Assembly (NCBI RefSeq): GCF_002531575.1 | Contig: NZ_NWTI01000024.1 | Span: 1 to 64,000 of the forward strand | Length of the DNA: 64,000 bases | Origin: Bradyrhizobium sp. Y36 | Lineage (GTDB): Bacteria; Pseudomonadota; Alphaproteobacteria; Rhizobiales; Xanthobacteraceae | Direction: 5' to 3' | In this document: in pieces, positions 34,104 to 44,166 of the stretch | Layout: every line of letters begins with the position of its first letter | Position numbering within the stretch: the stretch's first letter is position 1 | Notes under the pieces: generated by a model | The model's input: the letters and a program-made list of their open reading frames with translations, nothing else | Databases searched by the model: none | Told to the model about the DNA's origin: nothing | Translations under genes and position numbers: made by a program

Positions 34104-34203
34104 GAAAGGCGGTCAATGCCTTGCGAGGTCGGTCGTTTAGCAAAGCGATCCGGGTCTGGCAAGCGATGCGGCGAAGGTTTTTCCACAGTCCCCAAAAAGC
34201 GAA

Positions 34204-34226
34204 AAGCCGCTGGATTCCAGCGGCTT
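34204..34226 (-). terminator. Terminator of the LTXXQ-protein gene
   Basis: AAGCCGCTGGA / TCCAGCGGCTT stem; on the minus strand it is followed by TTCGCTTTTTGG. It lies 47 bp after the stop at 34273. Confidence 0.65.
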
Positions 34227-34272
34227 CGCCAAGGTTAATTCCGGGGGTAATCCCGGCAAAACCCCGCCTCTT

Positions 34273-34896
34273 TCAGAGCCGGCCCTCGCGGTCCCGGTCA
34301 GGGCCGCCATCGCGGTCGAAACGGTCGTGATGGAAGTTCTCCATGCCGCGGTCCATCATGCGGCCGCCCATGCCGCGCTCCATGAAGTGGCGGGGCGGGC
34401 CGTCTTCGCCGCCGCCGAACGGGCCGCGGTGACGGGTCAGCACGGCGAGGCGCCGCTTCTGGCCCTCGTCCAGGGTCTTGTAGAGCGGATCGGCGGCGTC
34501 GGCGATCTTCTTCAGGGCCGCCGAGGTCGCGCCCATGTCCTCGGCGCGCTGGCGCAGGCGGGCGACCGGATCTTCCGGCTTGTCGGAATCCTTTGCAGCA
34601 TCCTTGCCGGCATCGCCGGGGCCGGCGTTCATCCGCGCGTTGGCGCGGTCGATGCGCAGCTTGGCGAAGTCGCGCACGGCGGCCTCGACCGGCGGCCACA
34701 GCTTCTCCTGATCGGCATTGAGCTTCAGCCCGGCATGGACGGCGGCGATGCGCGCGTCGACGAGGGCGGCGCGATCCTCCGGGTTCATGCGGATGTGGCG
34801 GATGTGCTCCATCCACGGGCGATGATATTGAGCATAGACCGCGCCAGAGCCGGCGATGCTGAGCACGGCGATGGCGGCGATGGTGAACTTCTTCAT
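34273..34896 (-). CDS. LTXXQ-motif (Spy/CpxP-like) periplasmic protein
   Basis: 207 residues; the ATG at 34896 has GAGGAGG upstream. Signal peptide MKKFTIAAIAVLSIAGSGAVYA. The mature protein contains DARIAAVHAGLKLNADQEKLWPPVEAAVRDFAKLRIDRAN and LKKIADAADPLYKTLDEGQKRRL, two helical LTxxQ-like segments, and a Met/Gly/Arg/Asp-rich tail. CpxP/Spy relatives bind misfolded proteins or metals in the periplasm; this branch is uncharacterised. Single gene with its own terminator. Confidence 0.85.
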   Translation of the reverse strand: MKKFTIAAIAVLSIAGSGAVYAQYHRPWMEHIRHIRMNPEDRAALVDARIAAVHAGLKLNADQEKLWPPVEAAVRDFAKLRIDRANARMNAGPGDAGKDAAKDSDKPEDPVARLRQRAEDMGATSAALKKIADAADPLYKTLDEGQKRRLAVLTRHRGPFGGGEDGPPRHFMERGMGGRMMDRGMENFHHDRFDRDGGPDRDREGRL

Positions 34897-35041
34897 CCGA
34901 ACCTCCTCTGGAAGGACGTCCATGAAGATGGGCGCGATGCGGCTGACACGCAACTTACAACTTGGACAGGGAACGCGTCCTTACGAAGATGTAACGCGCG
35001 ATTTTACCGCTGCTCGCAACCCGGAAATCATTCGCAACAAA

Positions 35042-35072
35042 AAGGCTTCCGTGCAGCGCGCACGGAAGCCTT
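35042..35072 (-). terminator. Rho-independent terminator of dctP
   Basis: Perfect 13-bp stem AAGGCTTCCGTGC / GCACGGAAGCCTT, loop of five, followed on the minus strand by TTTGTTG (the T-run is CCTTTTTG). 34 bp past the stop at 35106. Confidence 0.85.
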
Positions 35073-35105
35073 CGTTCATCGTTCGACTTGATCCGTTCGT
35101 AGTGC

Positions 35106-36110
35106 TCAGTTCGTCGTGCTCTTGGCCTCTTTGAGGAATTCGTCGATCAGCGGCTGGCCTATGCGGCCGGCGGCATCCTTGTAGACCGGCTCCATCGCCT
35201 TGCGCATCGCCTCGCTCTGCTCCGCCGTGAGCTTGATGATCTCGCTCTTGCCGCTCTTCTTGATCTCGGCGAGCGCGTCGTCGTTTTCCTTCTGCGACTG
35301 CGCGTTGCCGAAATCGGTCGCTTCCTTCATCGCCTTGGTGAGCTGGTCGCGGATGTCGGCCGGCAGGTCGTCCCAGAACTTCTTGTTCACGATCACGACG
35401 TAGCCGATATAGCCGTGATTGGTCTCGGTGATGTACTTCTGCACCTCGTGCATCTTCTGGGTATAGATGTTCGACCAGGTGTTCTCCTGGCCGTCGACCA
35501 CGCCGGTCTGCAGCGCCTGGTAGACTTCCGAGAACGCCATCACCTGCGGCAGCGAGCCGAGCGCCTTGAACTGGGCCTGCAGCACGCGCGAGGACTGGAT
35601 GCGGAACTTGACGCCCTGGTAGTCGGCGGGCGTGACCAGCTTCTTGTTGGCGCTCATCTGCTTGAAGCCGTTGTCCCAATAGGCAAGGCCGGTGATGCCC
35701 TTGGCATCCAGCAGCTTGAGCAGCCGTGTGCCGAGCGGCCCTTCCGTCACCTTCCGCAGCGTCTTCAGGTCGGGCAGGATGTAGGGCAGATCGAACACCT
35801 CGAACTCGCGGATGCCGAGCGGTCCGAACTTGGAGTTGGACGGCGCCAGCATCTGCACGCTGCCGAGCTGGAGCGCCTCGAGCTCTTCCTTGTCCTTGTA
35901 GAGCGTCGAGTTCGGATAGACCTCGACCTTGACCTTGCCGTTCGTGTACTTCTCGGCGAGCTCCTTGAACTTCTCCGCGCCCTTGCCTTTCGGCGTGTCG
36001 GTGGCGACGACGTGGCTGAACTTGATGATGATCGGCGATTGGGCCGAGGCCGGCCCGGCAAGTCCGAGTGCCAGTGCCGCGATGGACGCGGCGATCGCGA
36101 AGGTGCGCAT
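35106..36110 (-). CDS. dctP: TRAP transporter solute-binding protein (DctP family)
   Basis: 334 residues with a Sec signal (ALALGLAGPASA). DctP hallmarks: IIKFSHVVATDTPKGKGAEKF, VEVYPNSTLYKDKEELEALQLGSVQM, GLAYWDNGFKQM, KFRIQSS (the conserved substrate-binding Arg), VVDGQENTWSNIY and TETNHGYIGYVVIVNKKFW. It binds a C4-dicarboxylate or other small carboxylate in the periplasm. No DctQ or DctM gene adjoins it, so it must serve a membrane unit coded elsewhere. Confidence 0.92.
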   Translation of the reverse strand: MRTFAIAASIAALALGLAGPASAQSPIIIKFSHVVATDTPKGKGAEKFKELAEKYTNGKVKVEVYPNSTLYKDKEELEALQLGSVQMLAPSNSKFGPLGIREFEVFDLPYILPDLKTLRKVTEGPLGTRLLKLLDAKGITGLAYWDNGFKQMSANKKLVTPADYQGVKFRIQSSRVLQAQFKALGSLPQVMAFSEVYQALQTGVVDGQENTWSNIYTQKMHEVQKYITETNHGYIGYVVIVNKKFWDDLPADIRDQLTKAMKEATDFGNAQSQKENDDALAEIKKSGKSEIIKLTAEQSEAMRKAMEPVYKDAAGRIGQPLIDEFLKEAKSTTN

Positions 36111-36235
36111 AATCTCTCCCTGATGTTATTTGGGCGGCCCGCGCGCGGGCAGCCAATGCTTTTGCCGACAGCATCCATACAAGCAGGCGGCTGGCGCTGC
36201 TATTGGCCGTTAGCAGGGCAGGTATCCCTTCAGCC

Positions 36236-36345
36236 GTCATTCCGGGGCGATGCAAAGCATCGAACTCCGGTGCGCAACTGCGCACCTGAGAATCTCGAGA
36301 TCCCGGGTTCGCCTCTTCGAGGCGCCCCGGGATGACGAGCTTCGC
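36236..36345. repeat. Dispersed extragenic palindromic repeat
   Basis: Begins CATTCCGGGGCGATG and contains GGTGCGCAACTGCGCACC and the long hairpin ATCCCGGG...CCCGGGAT around CGCCTC-TTC-GAGGCG, then GACGAGC-TTC-GCTCGTC running into the leuA stop. The wording matches extragenic repeats known throughout Bradyrhizobium genomes. It may also end leuA transcription. Confidence 0.6.
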
Positions 36346-36348
36346 TCG

Positions 36349-37911
<1,563 letters not shown>

Positions 37912-37990
37912 TTCAAATTCCTTTTGAGCTTTTGCGCCGTTCAGACTGTTTTCGTCCCTGGCGCTTGAGGTGTCCGGTGATCTCGACCAA

Positions 37991-38034
37991 CCCCTGAGCG
38001 CCCAGGCGCATGGCGCCCAGCCGGCCCTCAGGGG
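37991..38034 (-). promoter_or_regulatory. Attenuator hairpin of the leuA leader
   Basis: CCCCTGAG (37991-37998) pairs with CTCAGGGG (38027-38034); the inside adds GGCGC-ATG-GCGCC. The outer arm includes the stop codon of the leader peptide, so a ribosome stalled on the leucine codons would prevent pairing. There is no long U-run after it; alternative pairings were not computed. Confidence 0.6.
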
Positions 38035-38147
38035 CAGCTAAGAAGAAGCCCGCCAAGAAGCAGGGTGGGCAGCAGCGCGGCCGGGATCGTGGCGGCGGCC
38101 AGAGCCACCTCCCCCGAAATCCCATCGATTTGGCCGCGAATCAGCAT
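38028..38147 (-). CDS. leuL: Leucine-rich leader peptide of leuA
   Basis: 39 residues from the ATG at 38147 to TGA at 38028-38030. The end reads AALLPTLLLGGLLLSCP: eight leucines within the last 15 residues, ten overall, with the stop codon inside a hairpin arm. It lies 117 bp upstream of leuA on the same strand. This is the architecture of a transcription-attenuation leader that senses charged tRNA-Leu. Leucine leaders before leuA are known from Rhizobiales comparative work; this assignment comes from the sequence. Confidence 0.8.
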   Translation of the reverse strand: MLIRGQIDGISGEVALAAATIPAALLPTLLLGGLLLSCP

Positions 38148-38523
38148 TGCCAGACCCTTTTGAGCCCACAAATCCTCGGACAAAACCGTTGACGGTTGGT
38201 TGCCGGGAGGCCCAGTGCTCGTTTCTAGACGAGAAATGGCAGCAACTGCAACGCCAAAAGATGGTCAGGGTGGTTGACCTGATTGCGCGGGGCGCAGGTT
38301 CTGCACGGCGCCGCCGCGCGCAGGCGTCGCGGCGCGGAGCCGGGTGCCGGGGGCGGCACGGCGACCGGTGGCGTGGGCCCCCGGCTCTGCAGCGCACCAC
38401 CCCGGACGATGCGACGCATCGCCGGCCGCTGCGCTGCGTCCGGGGCACGGGAGCGGAGGGTGGCGCTGGCTCTTCGCAATGACGGAGTGTGAGGCGATGG
38501 CCTGCTTCTCCAAGTGACAACTG

Positions 38524-38624
38524 TCATTCCCCGCGAAGGCCGGGAATCCAGTACGCCGCGGTGTCTCGGTTCGATCATTGCGGCCTCTGGAATACTGGAT
38601 CGCCCGGTCGAGCCGGGCGATGAC
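38524..38624. repeat. Dispersed repeat with palindromic ends
   Basis: Starts TCATTCCCCGCGAAGGCC, passes CCAGTACGCCGCGG and ends with GGATCGCCCGGTCGAGCC, GGGCGATGAC. Common extragenic repeat type in Bradyrhizobium. Between 38148 and 38523 only scattered GC-rich palindromes are visible. Confidence 0.55.
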
Positions 38625-38650
38625 ACTGCGTATCTGGTGGCAGCAAGTGC

Positions 38651-38743
38651 CGTAGGGTGGGCAAAGGCGCACTTGCGCCGTGCCCACGACCTTTCTCCAT
38701 GAGCAACAGGACGTGGGCACGCTTGCGCTTTGCCCACCCTACG
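38651..38743. repeat. GTAGGGTGGGCAAAGGCGC inverted repeat, copy 1
   Basis: 93 bp. Left end CGTAGGGTGGGCAAAGGCGC, right end GCTTTGCCCACCCTACG, with an inner GTGCCCACG / CGTGGGCAC pair. Long hairpin; four copies in this window. Confidence 0.8.
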
Positions 38744-38799
38744 ACATCGCGCCTTTGGCACGCAGCTCGGCTGACAGACATGCATTCACGACCTCGCGG

Positions 38800-39290
38800 C
38801 GCAATTCGCCCGAGCTTTGCTTGATCGCATCGCCCTCTTTGCCGAGAGGGCGCAGGGAAGACCGGGTGCTGACCTCGCACCCGCGGTCCGCTGCGCGAAA
38901 TGCACACGCAGGAAGAACCGCACAGCAGCATACAGGTGGTGCCAATCACTCGGCCTTCCCTGCGCGATGGTCGGACGGCTTATGCCGTGCTCTCCCGGGA
39001 GCCGAACTTTCCTTCTGGCCTCCCTCGCCCCGCGAATTGACAATGCCGTCCGCCCGGTTGGGCTCGCGCACATCTCCGCGAAAGGCTTGACCGTAGCAAC
39101 GACGGCCAGGACCACACGGTTTTGCCGTACGCGTTCAGCGTCGCTCGTCTGCACGCAGGTCCCGGGCTCACAGGGACTACCCGCCCTGCCCGTCCCATCT
39201 CGTGCCGACGCTGCCGCGTCCACCGCAAGCCCGGCTCGCGATCAAGACGACGACGAGATCGCCCCTCTTGGTGAGCCGGGATAGGCAACA
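38800..39290. other. Non-coding region, probably a longer dispersed repeat
   Basis: No convincing gene on either strand. The wording (for example GTGCTCTCCCGGGAGCC and GCCCCGCGAATTGACAATG) reminds me of a long repeat found at many sites in Bradyrhizobium chromosomes. I cannot confirm copy number. Confidence 0.35.
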
Positions 39291-39372
39291 CCTACGACAA
39301 TTCCGAATTTCGGTAAAGTGGAATATTTTTGCGCGGATGGATTGACACGGGGCCGACCACAGGGCCGGTGCC

Positions 39373-39458
39373 GTAGCCCGGATGGAGCGAAGCGTAATCC
39401 GGGAGTCGAAGATGCCGGGCGAGCGGCCCCGGATTTCGCTTCGCTCCATCCGGGCTAC
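39373..39458. repeat. GTAGCCCGGATGGAGCGAAG inverted repeat
   Basis: 86-bp palindromic unit: GTAGCCCGGATGGAGCGAAG at the left, CTTCGCTCCATCCGGGCTAC at the right, 20-bp perfect arms. A REP/MITE-like element common in this genus. Confidence 0.8.
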
Positions 39459-39478
39459 GAGACTCGGGCTTGCCTCGC

Positions 39479-39736
39479 CTACACCGCGCGACGGGCGCGG
39501 GCCCTGGTCTCCCAGCGATCGAGCATCTGGCCGAGCTCGCCGTTGGACACCGGCGCCGTGATGGCGCTCGCGATCTCGTTGGTGTTGGCGGCATTGGCGG
39601 GCAGCCAATCCGGCTCGGCATATTCGCGCCAGCGGCGGGCCTCCGCACGTCGTTTGCTGGAGATGTAGTCGCGCGTGAAATAGCCGGCCGCGAACGCGAT
39701 CCCCAGCAACACGATCAATACGATGACGCCACCCAC
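39479..39736 (-). CDS. Small single-span membrane protein (85 aa)
   Basis: GTG start with GGAGCAGAAC upstream. Membrane span VIVLIVLLGIAFAAGYFTRDYI at the N-terminus, then a charged soluble part (RRAEARRWREYAEPDWLP) and a helix ending in basic residues. No family recognised. It is divergent from the SMP-30 gene; a REP-like palindrome lies just after its stop. Confidence 0.65.
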   Translation of the reverse strand: MGGVIVLIVLLGIAFAAGYFTRDYISSKRRAEARRWREYAEPDWLPANAANTNEIASAITAPVSNGELGQMLDRWETRARARRAV

Positions 39737-40057
39737 GTTCTGCTCCGTTCCTTGCCTTCGGACGGTTCATGCGGGGCAATCGGCGCGAAATCATGGCTCG
39801 AACCGGGCAGAATAGGTTGCATGCCGCGCTTTGCCGCACGCATTTTCCCTGGGGCAGCGAATATCTCGAAACCCTCCTGATCGCGCATCCAAGCTCCGAC
39901 ACAGAGTCTGCGCGAGCGCACTCGAATATGACGACATTGCGACCTGCGATCGCGCATTGGTTTCGATTCAACCCCTCGCAACCGGCCGCGGACCGCATTA
40001 ACCTCCGCTTCCGCTCGGCCGGATCAACCGGCCAGCGAACATCATTGGGAGGACGCA
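39737..40057. other. Intergenic, nothing recognised
   Basis: 321 bp between two divergent genes. Holds the promoters of both by position, but no clear boxes, repeats or small genes are visible. Confidence 0.5.
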
Positions 40058-41305
40058 ATGACACGCCAAGAGGCTCGTGACGACGCGGCTCGTGACCACG
40101 GGCCGCGTGAGCAGGATGCTGCGCTTTCACGACGAACACTTGTCCGGGGGCTCGCGCTCGGCGCCGCCGCGACCGTGGCCGGCCCGGCGCTGGCCCAGAC
40201 CGGACCCGCCGCACCGCCGACCACCATCACCACGCCACCGCGCGATTTCGGCCCGCATGGCGCGCCCACCACCTATTTCTGGGACCCCGACATCATCGCG
40301 GTCGATCCTTCCTTCAACGATCTCGCGCAGCCCAACACCGCGATCAAGCGCCTCTACACCGGCGTGCTCTGGGCCGAGGGCCCGGCATGGAGCGCGCAGG
40401 GAAGATATCTGCTGTGGAGCGACATTCCCAACAACCGGCAGATGCGCTGGAGCGAGGACGACGGCCGCGTCAGCGTGTTTCGCACACCGTCCAACAATTC
40501 CAACGGCAACTCCTTCGACTTCCAGGGCCGGCAGCTCTCCTGCGAGCACCTGACCCGCCGAGTGACGCGCTACGAGCATGACGGCACCGCCACCGTGCTC
40601 TGCGACAATTACAACGGCAAGAAGCTGAACTCGCCGAACGACGTCGTCGCGCATCCCGACGGCAGCTACTGGTTCACCGATCCTCCCTATGGCGGCCAGC
40701 TCTACGAAGGCGAGCCGGATGCCGCCGGTGGCGCGAGCAATGCGGGCGGCAAGCTCAATCCGAAGATCGGACAGCCGGCCGGTTTCACGCCGGGCAAGCG
40801 CGAGCTGCCGACCAATTGCTATCGCATCGACCCGTCCGGCCGCATCGACCTCGTCGTCACAGAGGAGCAGGTGCCTGACCCGAACGGCCTCTGCTTCTCG
40901 CCCGACTACAAGAAGCTGTACGTCGCCTCCACCGGCAAGGGCCCGGGCGATACCGGCCCCGGCGGCAAGGGCGAGATCTTCGTGTTCGACGTCGGCGGCG
41001 ACAACAAGCTGTCGAACGCCAAGAAGTTCAGCGATTGCGTGGTCGACGGCGTGAAGTGCGGGCCCGATGGCCTGCGCTGCGACGTCAACGGCAACGTCTG
41101 GGCCTCCAGCAATGCCGGCCGCGCTGTCGGCTACAACGGCGTGACGGTGTGGTCGCCGGAAGGCAAGCTGCTCGGCCGCATCCGCCTGCCGGAAGTGTGC
41201 GGCAACATCACCTTCGGCGGCCCCAAGCGCAACCGCCTGTTCATGGCCGCGAGCCAATCGCTGTATGCGGTGTTCACGGCAACGCAAGGTGCAGGACCAG
41301 GCTGA
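40058..41305 (+). CDS. Tat-exported SMP-30/gluconolactonase/LRE family protein
   Basis: 415 residues, GGAGG before the ATG. The twin-arginine signal SRRTLVRGLALGAAATVAGPALA sits after a 23-residue charged leader. The beta-propeller follows with LWAEGPAWSAQGRYLLWSD (metal-binding Glu), KLNSPNDVVAHPDGSYWFTDP (conserved Asn/Asp), VPDPNGLCFSPDYKKLYV and CGPDGLRCD. Family members hydrolyse lactones such as gluconolactone using a divalent metal. It is larger than the 300-aa norm because of a loop region around GEPDAAGGASNAGGK. Single gene. Confidence 0.9.
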   Translation: MTRQEARDDAARDHGPREQDAALSRRTLVRGLALGAAATVAGPALAQTGPAAPPTTITTPPRDFGPHGAPTTYFWDPDIIAVDPSFNDLAQPNTAIKRLYTGVLWAEGPAWSAQGRYLLWSDIPNNRQMRWSEDDGRVSVFRTPSNNSNGNSFDFQGRQLSCEHLTRRVTRYEHDGTATVLCDNYNGKKLNSPNDVVAHPDGSYWFTDPPYGGQLYEGEPDAAGGASNAGGKLNPKIGQPAGFTPGKRELPTNCYRIDPSGRIDLVVTEEQVPDPNGLCFSPDYKKLYVASTGKGPGDTGPGGKGEIFVFDVGGDNKLSNAKKFSDCVVDGVKCGPDGLRCDVNGNVWASSNAGRAVGYNGVTVWSPEGKLLGRIRLPEVCGNITFGGPKRNRLFMAASQSLYAVFTATQGAGPG

Positions 41306-41360
41306 GCCACGACACAGGCAGGGCGCCGGCACGAAAGGCCGGCGTCCCTTCCGCAGCTAT

Positions 41361-41451
41361 CGTAGGGTGGGCAAAGGCGCAACGCGACGTGCCCACAATC
41401 TCGTGCTGCATTGACGGGACCGTGGGCACGCTCCGCTTTGCCCACCCTACG
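41361..41451. repeat. GTAGGGTGGGCAAAGGCGC inverted repeat, copy 2
   Basis: 91 bp, same ends as copy 1, in the 3' flank of the SMP-30 gene. The rest of 41306-41674 holds no recognisable gene. Confidence 0.8.
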
Positions 41452-41674
41452 GCACCGCCTTCTGCCGCGCGATCTGCGGATCGATCGCGGTAAACACCTC
41501 TACTTGACGACGATCTCGCGCTGACGTGGTTCCGCAGCCCCAATCAAGCTGCACCGTGGGCCAATCTCCGCCATCAAGCCAAAGATGATGCGCGATGCGG
41601 CAAAGCCGCAGCGTGGCGCGCGGGCATGATGCCCCGGCGCGATCCGCGCCTGACACGGACCGGGAGTCTTCACG

Positions 41675-42859
41675 ATGCGCCATATGCCAAACGACACCAT
41701 CATCGTCAGCGTCGGAAGCGAGGAACTCGTGATCGCGTTCGGAGACGCCGGTCTGCCGGTCGACGGCCGCGGCGGCAACGACATCATGGTCGCAACGGTC
41801 GATGGCGGACCCAGCAGCCTGCTGTTTGTCGGCGACGAGTCGACCCTGAACGGCCGATCGCATGGCGGCAACGACCTTCTGGTCGCGACGGTCGAGGGGC
41901 GCCTGCCCTACGTGTTCTTTGACGGCGACGCGCAGATCATGTCCGACCAAGCCCGCGGCGGCAACGACGTGCTGCATGTCGACGCCTCGAACGCGACCTA
42001 TGCGAACGTCTATCTCTCCGGCGACGCCGAACTTGCCATGACCGGCAGTGCCAAGGGCGGCAATGACCTCATCACGGCAGAGATGGGCGACAGATCGTCT
42101 GGTGCGTTCAGCGGCGATTCGGGACCGCTGATGAGCGGCAATAGCCAAGGCGGTAACGACATCGTCAGCGTGGCGCAGACCGGCGCCTCCGGCAACGCGT
42201 CGATATCGGGCGATGCCCTGGTGTCCATGATCGGCGATGCACGCGGCGGCAACGACATCCTCATCTATACGGCCGGCGTCGGCGCGCAGTCCGGCAGCGC
42301 ATCGCTCATCGGTGATGGCGGGGACATGAGCGACAATGCCCGTGGTGGGAATGACATTCTGATCGCAGCCGTCGCCGGCAACCCCGACTCGACGTCCATC
42401 ACCCTGTTCGGCGATGCCTCGCAGATGACCGGCAATGCGCAGGGCGGCAACGATATTCTCTACGGCAGCGATCGCGGCGATCTTCTCTATGGCGATGCGC
42501 GAGCCTACAACCCGTTCGTGGGCGGCGCGATCACCGGCGGCCGGGACGTTCTCAACGGCGGGGGCGGCAACGACCAGCTCTGGGGCGGGCCGAACAACGA
42601 TCTATTCGTATTCAGCGCGGGCTCGGGCCAGGATGTGATCAACGATTTCGATCAGGGCAACAAGGCCGGCGGCAGCACGGCGCGGGAGCATGACGTGATC
42701 GACGTCCACGCCTATGGCTTTGCCGGCTGGGCCGCGCTGAAGAACTTGATCGGCGACGACGGCGCCGGCAATGCGGTGATCCACCTGACGGCCAATGACA
42801 CGATCACGCTGGACGGCATCCACGCCGCCGACCTCAACGCGAGGGACTTCATCGTCTGA
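41675..42859 (+). CDS. RTX-like repeat protein with GGND motifs
   Basis: 394 residues, GGGAG before the ATG. About nine units, each with an (A/S)xGGND(I/L/V) motif followed by a strand such as LLVATVEG or ILIYTAGV, spaced roughly 30-45 residues: around RGGNDIMV, HGGNDLLV, RGGNDVLH, KGGNDLIT, QGGNDIVS, RGGNDILI (twice), QGGNDILY and GGNDQLWGG. The C-terminus (FVFSAGSGQDVINDFDQG and TANDTITLDGI) is that of haemolysin-type calcium-binding proteins secreted by type I systems. The units are longer than classical nonapeptide RTX. No ABC/MFP export genes adjoin it. There is no signal peptide, as expected. Confidence 0.8.
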   Translation: MRHMPNDTIIVSVGSEELVIAFGDAGLPVDGRGGNDIMVATVDGGPSSLLFVGDESTLNGRSHGGNDLLVATVEGRLPYVFFDGDAQIMSDQARGGNDVLHVDASNATYANVYLSGDAELAMTGSAKGGNDLITAEMGDRSSGAFSGDSGPLMSGNSQGGNDIVSVAQTGASGNASISGDALVSMIGDARGGNDILIYTAGVGAQSGSASLIGDGGDMSDNARGGNDILIAAVAGNPDSTSITLFGDASQMTGNAQGGNDILYGSDRGDLLYGDARAYNPFVGGAITGGRDVLNGGGGNDQLWGGPNNDLFVFSAGSGQDVINDFDQGNKAGGSTAREHDVIDVHAYGFAGWAALKNLIGDDGAGNAVIHLTANDTITLDGIHAADLNARDFIV

Positions 42860-43065
42860 GGCGCGCTGATCCGGACGGTCGCGTGCAGGCCGCATACGCA
42901 TGGGCGTCGCCGAAATCTGCATGACTGCGCATGTCTCTATTTGCGCAGCGCTAGACTTTAGTTCGCTCTCACAATCCTGAACGCAGTTTCACTTGCCGAC
43001 AGTAGCCTCGCCGCTATAGTTGCGCCCAATAGCTCACAAGAGGCTTGTTCAAGGAGAGAAACAAC

Positions 43066-43116
43066 ATGAAGAAAAGACTCTCTGTTGCATTGCGAATTCG
43101 CTCGACGCCGCCGTGA
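43066..43116 (+). pseudogene. Truncated start of an exported protein gene (stub)
   Basis: An excellent ribosome site (AAGGAGAGAAACAAC) leads into MKKRLSVALRIRSTPP and a stop after 16 codons. The first nine residues look like the n-region of a signal peptide. It stands where liv operons commonly place a substrate-binding protein gene, 174 bp before livH. I read it as the remains of a deleted receptor gene. The rest of 42860-43289 is featureless. Confidence 0.45.
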
Positions 43117-43289
43117 CCGGCGCGCCGGAGCACGTCGTCAGGACTGACGCCAGTCTCCCGAGCACTCCATCAAGCCGACCCGCGAACTGATCGGAACCCA
43201 TCCGGGCCTCGCCCGGAATGATTTCCGCATGGCGGGCGCACAGCACCTTTTCCTCCAAGCGGCAGCCGGACTGCCCGGCCAAATCATCA

Positions 43290-44165
43290 ATGCGAGTCTT
43301 CCAGATCCTGATCGATGGCTTTGCCATCAGCGCTCTCTACGCCCTCGGTGCCACCGGCTTCACCCTGATCTTCGGCGTCTCGGGCGTGCTCAACCTCTCT
43401 CACGGTGCCATCATGGTCGCTGCAGCGGTGGCGGCATGGGCCGCAGCCAGCGTGCTCAATGTCGGCACCTATGCCGGCGCGCTGATCGGCGTCGGCGTCG
43501 CCCTCCTCACGGCGTTTGCCACCTATTTCGCGGTGGTGAAACCGATCCAGGATTCCCGGCGCATCCCGAACGAGGAGAAGGAGATCTTCGTCCTCACGGG
43601 CACGCTGCTGTGGGGCATCATGATCCAGGAGGTGATCGCCTATTTCTTCACCAACAACGCCAAGACCGTGCTGCCGATCGTCGAGGGCGTGGTCGAGATC
43701 CTCGGCGTACGGACGCCGAAGAACGAGATCTTCACCGCCATCGTGTGCTGCCTCGTCATCGCGCTGCTGTGGCTGCTGGTGAACCGCACCCGCACCGGCA
43801 AGGCGGTGCTGGCGGCCTCGATGAACCCGCGCGGCGTCACGCTGCTGGGGCTCGAGCTCACCAACATCTACATCGTGGTGTGGGCGATCTACGGCATCCT
43901 CGCCGGCATCGCCGGCGTGCTGCTGGGCATGTTCCTCGGCGTCAGCTCCTATAGCGTCGGCCCTTTGACGGCGAGCGCGTTCTCGATCGTCGTGCTCGGC
44001 GGCCTCGGCAGCGTCTCCGGCTCGCTGATCGCGGCCTTCGTGGTCGGCTATCTCGAGACGCTGACGGCTTACCTGGTCTCGCCGGCCTATCGCACCATCC
44101 CGGCGCTGCTGCTGCTCGTGTTCGTGATGTATATCCGGCCGCAGGGCCTCTTGGGGAGGCGCTGA
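43290..44165 (+). CDS. livH: Branched-chain amino-acid ABC transporter permease LivH
   Basis: 291 residues from the ATG at 43290. Eight or so membrane spans. LivH-type start MRVFQILIDGFAISALYALGATG with TLIFGVSGVLNLSHGA, the conserved VLNLSHG motif. Later LAGIAGVLLGMFLGV and AFSIVVLGGLGSVSGSLIAAF are the EAA-like loop. Ends QGLLGRR. Followed by livM after one base. Substrate of this copy is open: hydrophobic amino acids, amides or other compounds. Confidence 0.92.
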   Translation: MRVFQILIDGFAISALYALGATGFTLIFGVSGVLNLSHGAIMVAAAVAAWAAASVLNVGTYAGALIGVGVALLTAFATYFAVVKPIQDSRRIPNEEKEIFVLTGTLLWGIMIQEVIAYFFTNNAKTVLPIVEGVVEILGVRTPKNEIFTAIVCCLVIALLWLLVNRTRTGKAVLAASMNPRGVTLLGLELTNIYIVVWAIYGILAGIAGVLLGMFLGVSSYSVGPLTASAFSIVVLGGLGSVSGSLIAAFVVGYLETLTAYLVSPAYRTIPALLLLVFVMYIRPQGLLGRR

Positions 44166-44166
44166 G

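Noticed and set aside
41306..41674. Possible gene between the SMP-30 and RTX-like genes
   Set aside because: Frames here run through the inverted repeat and show no family motif or start context.
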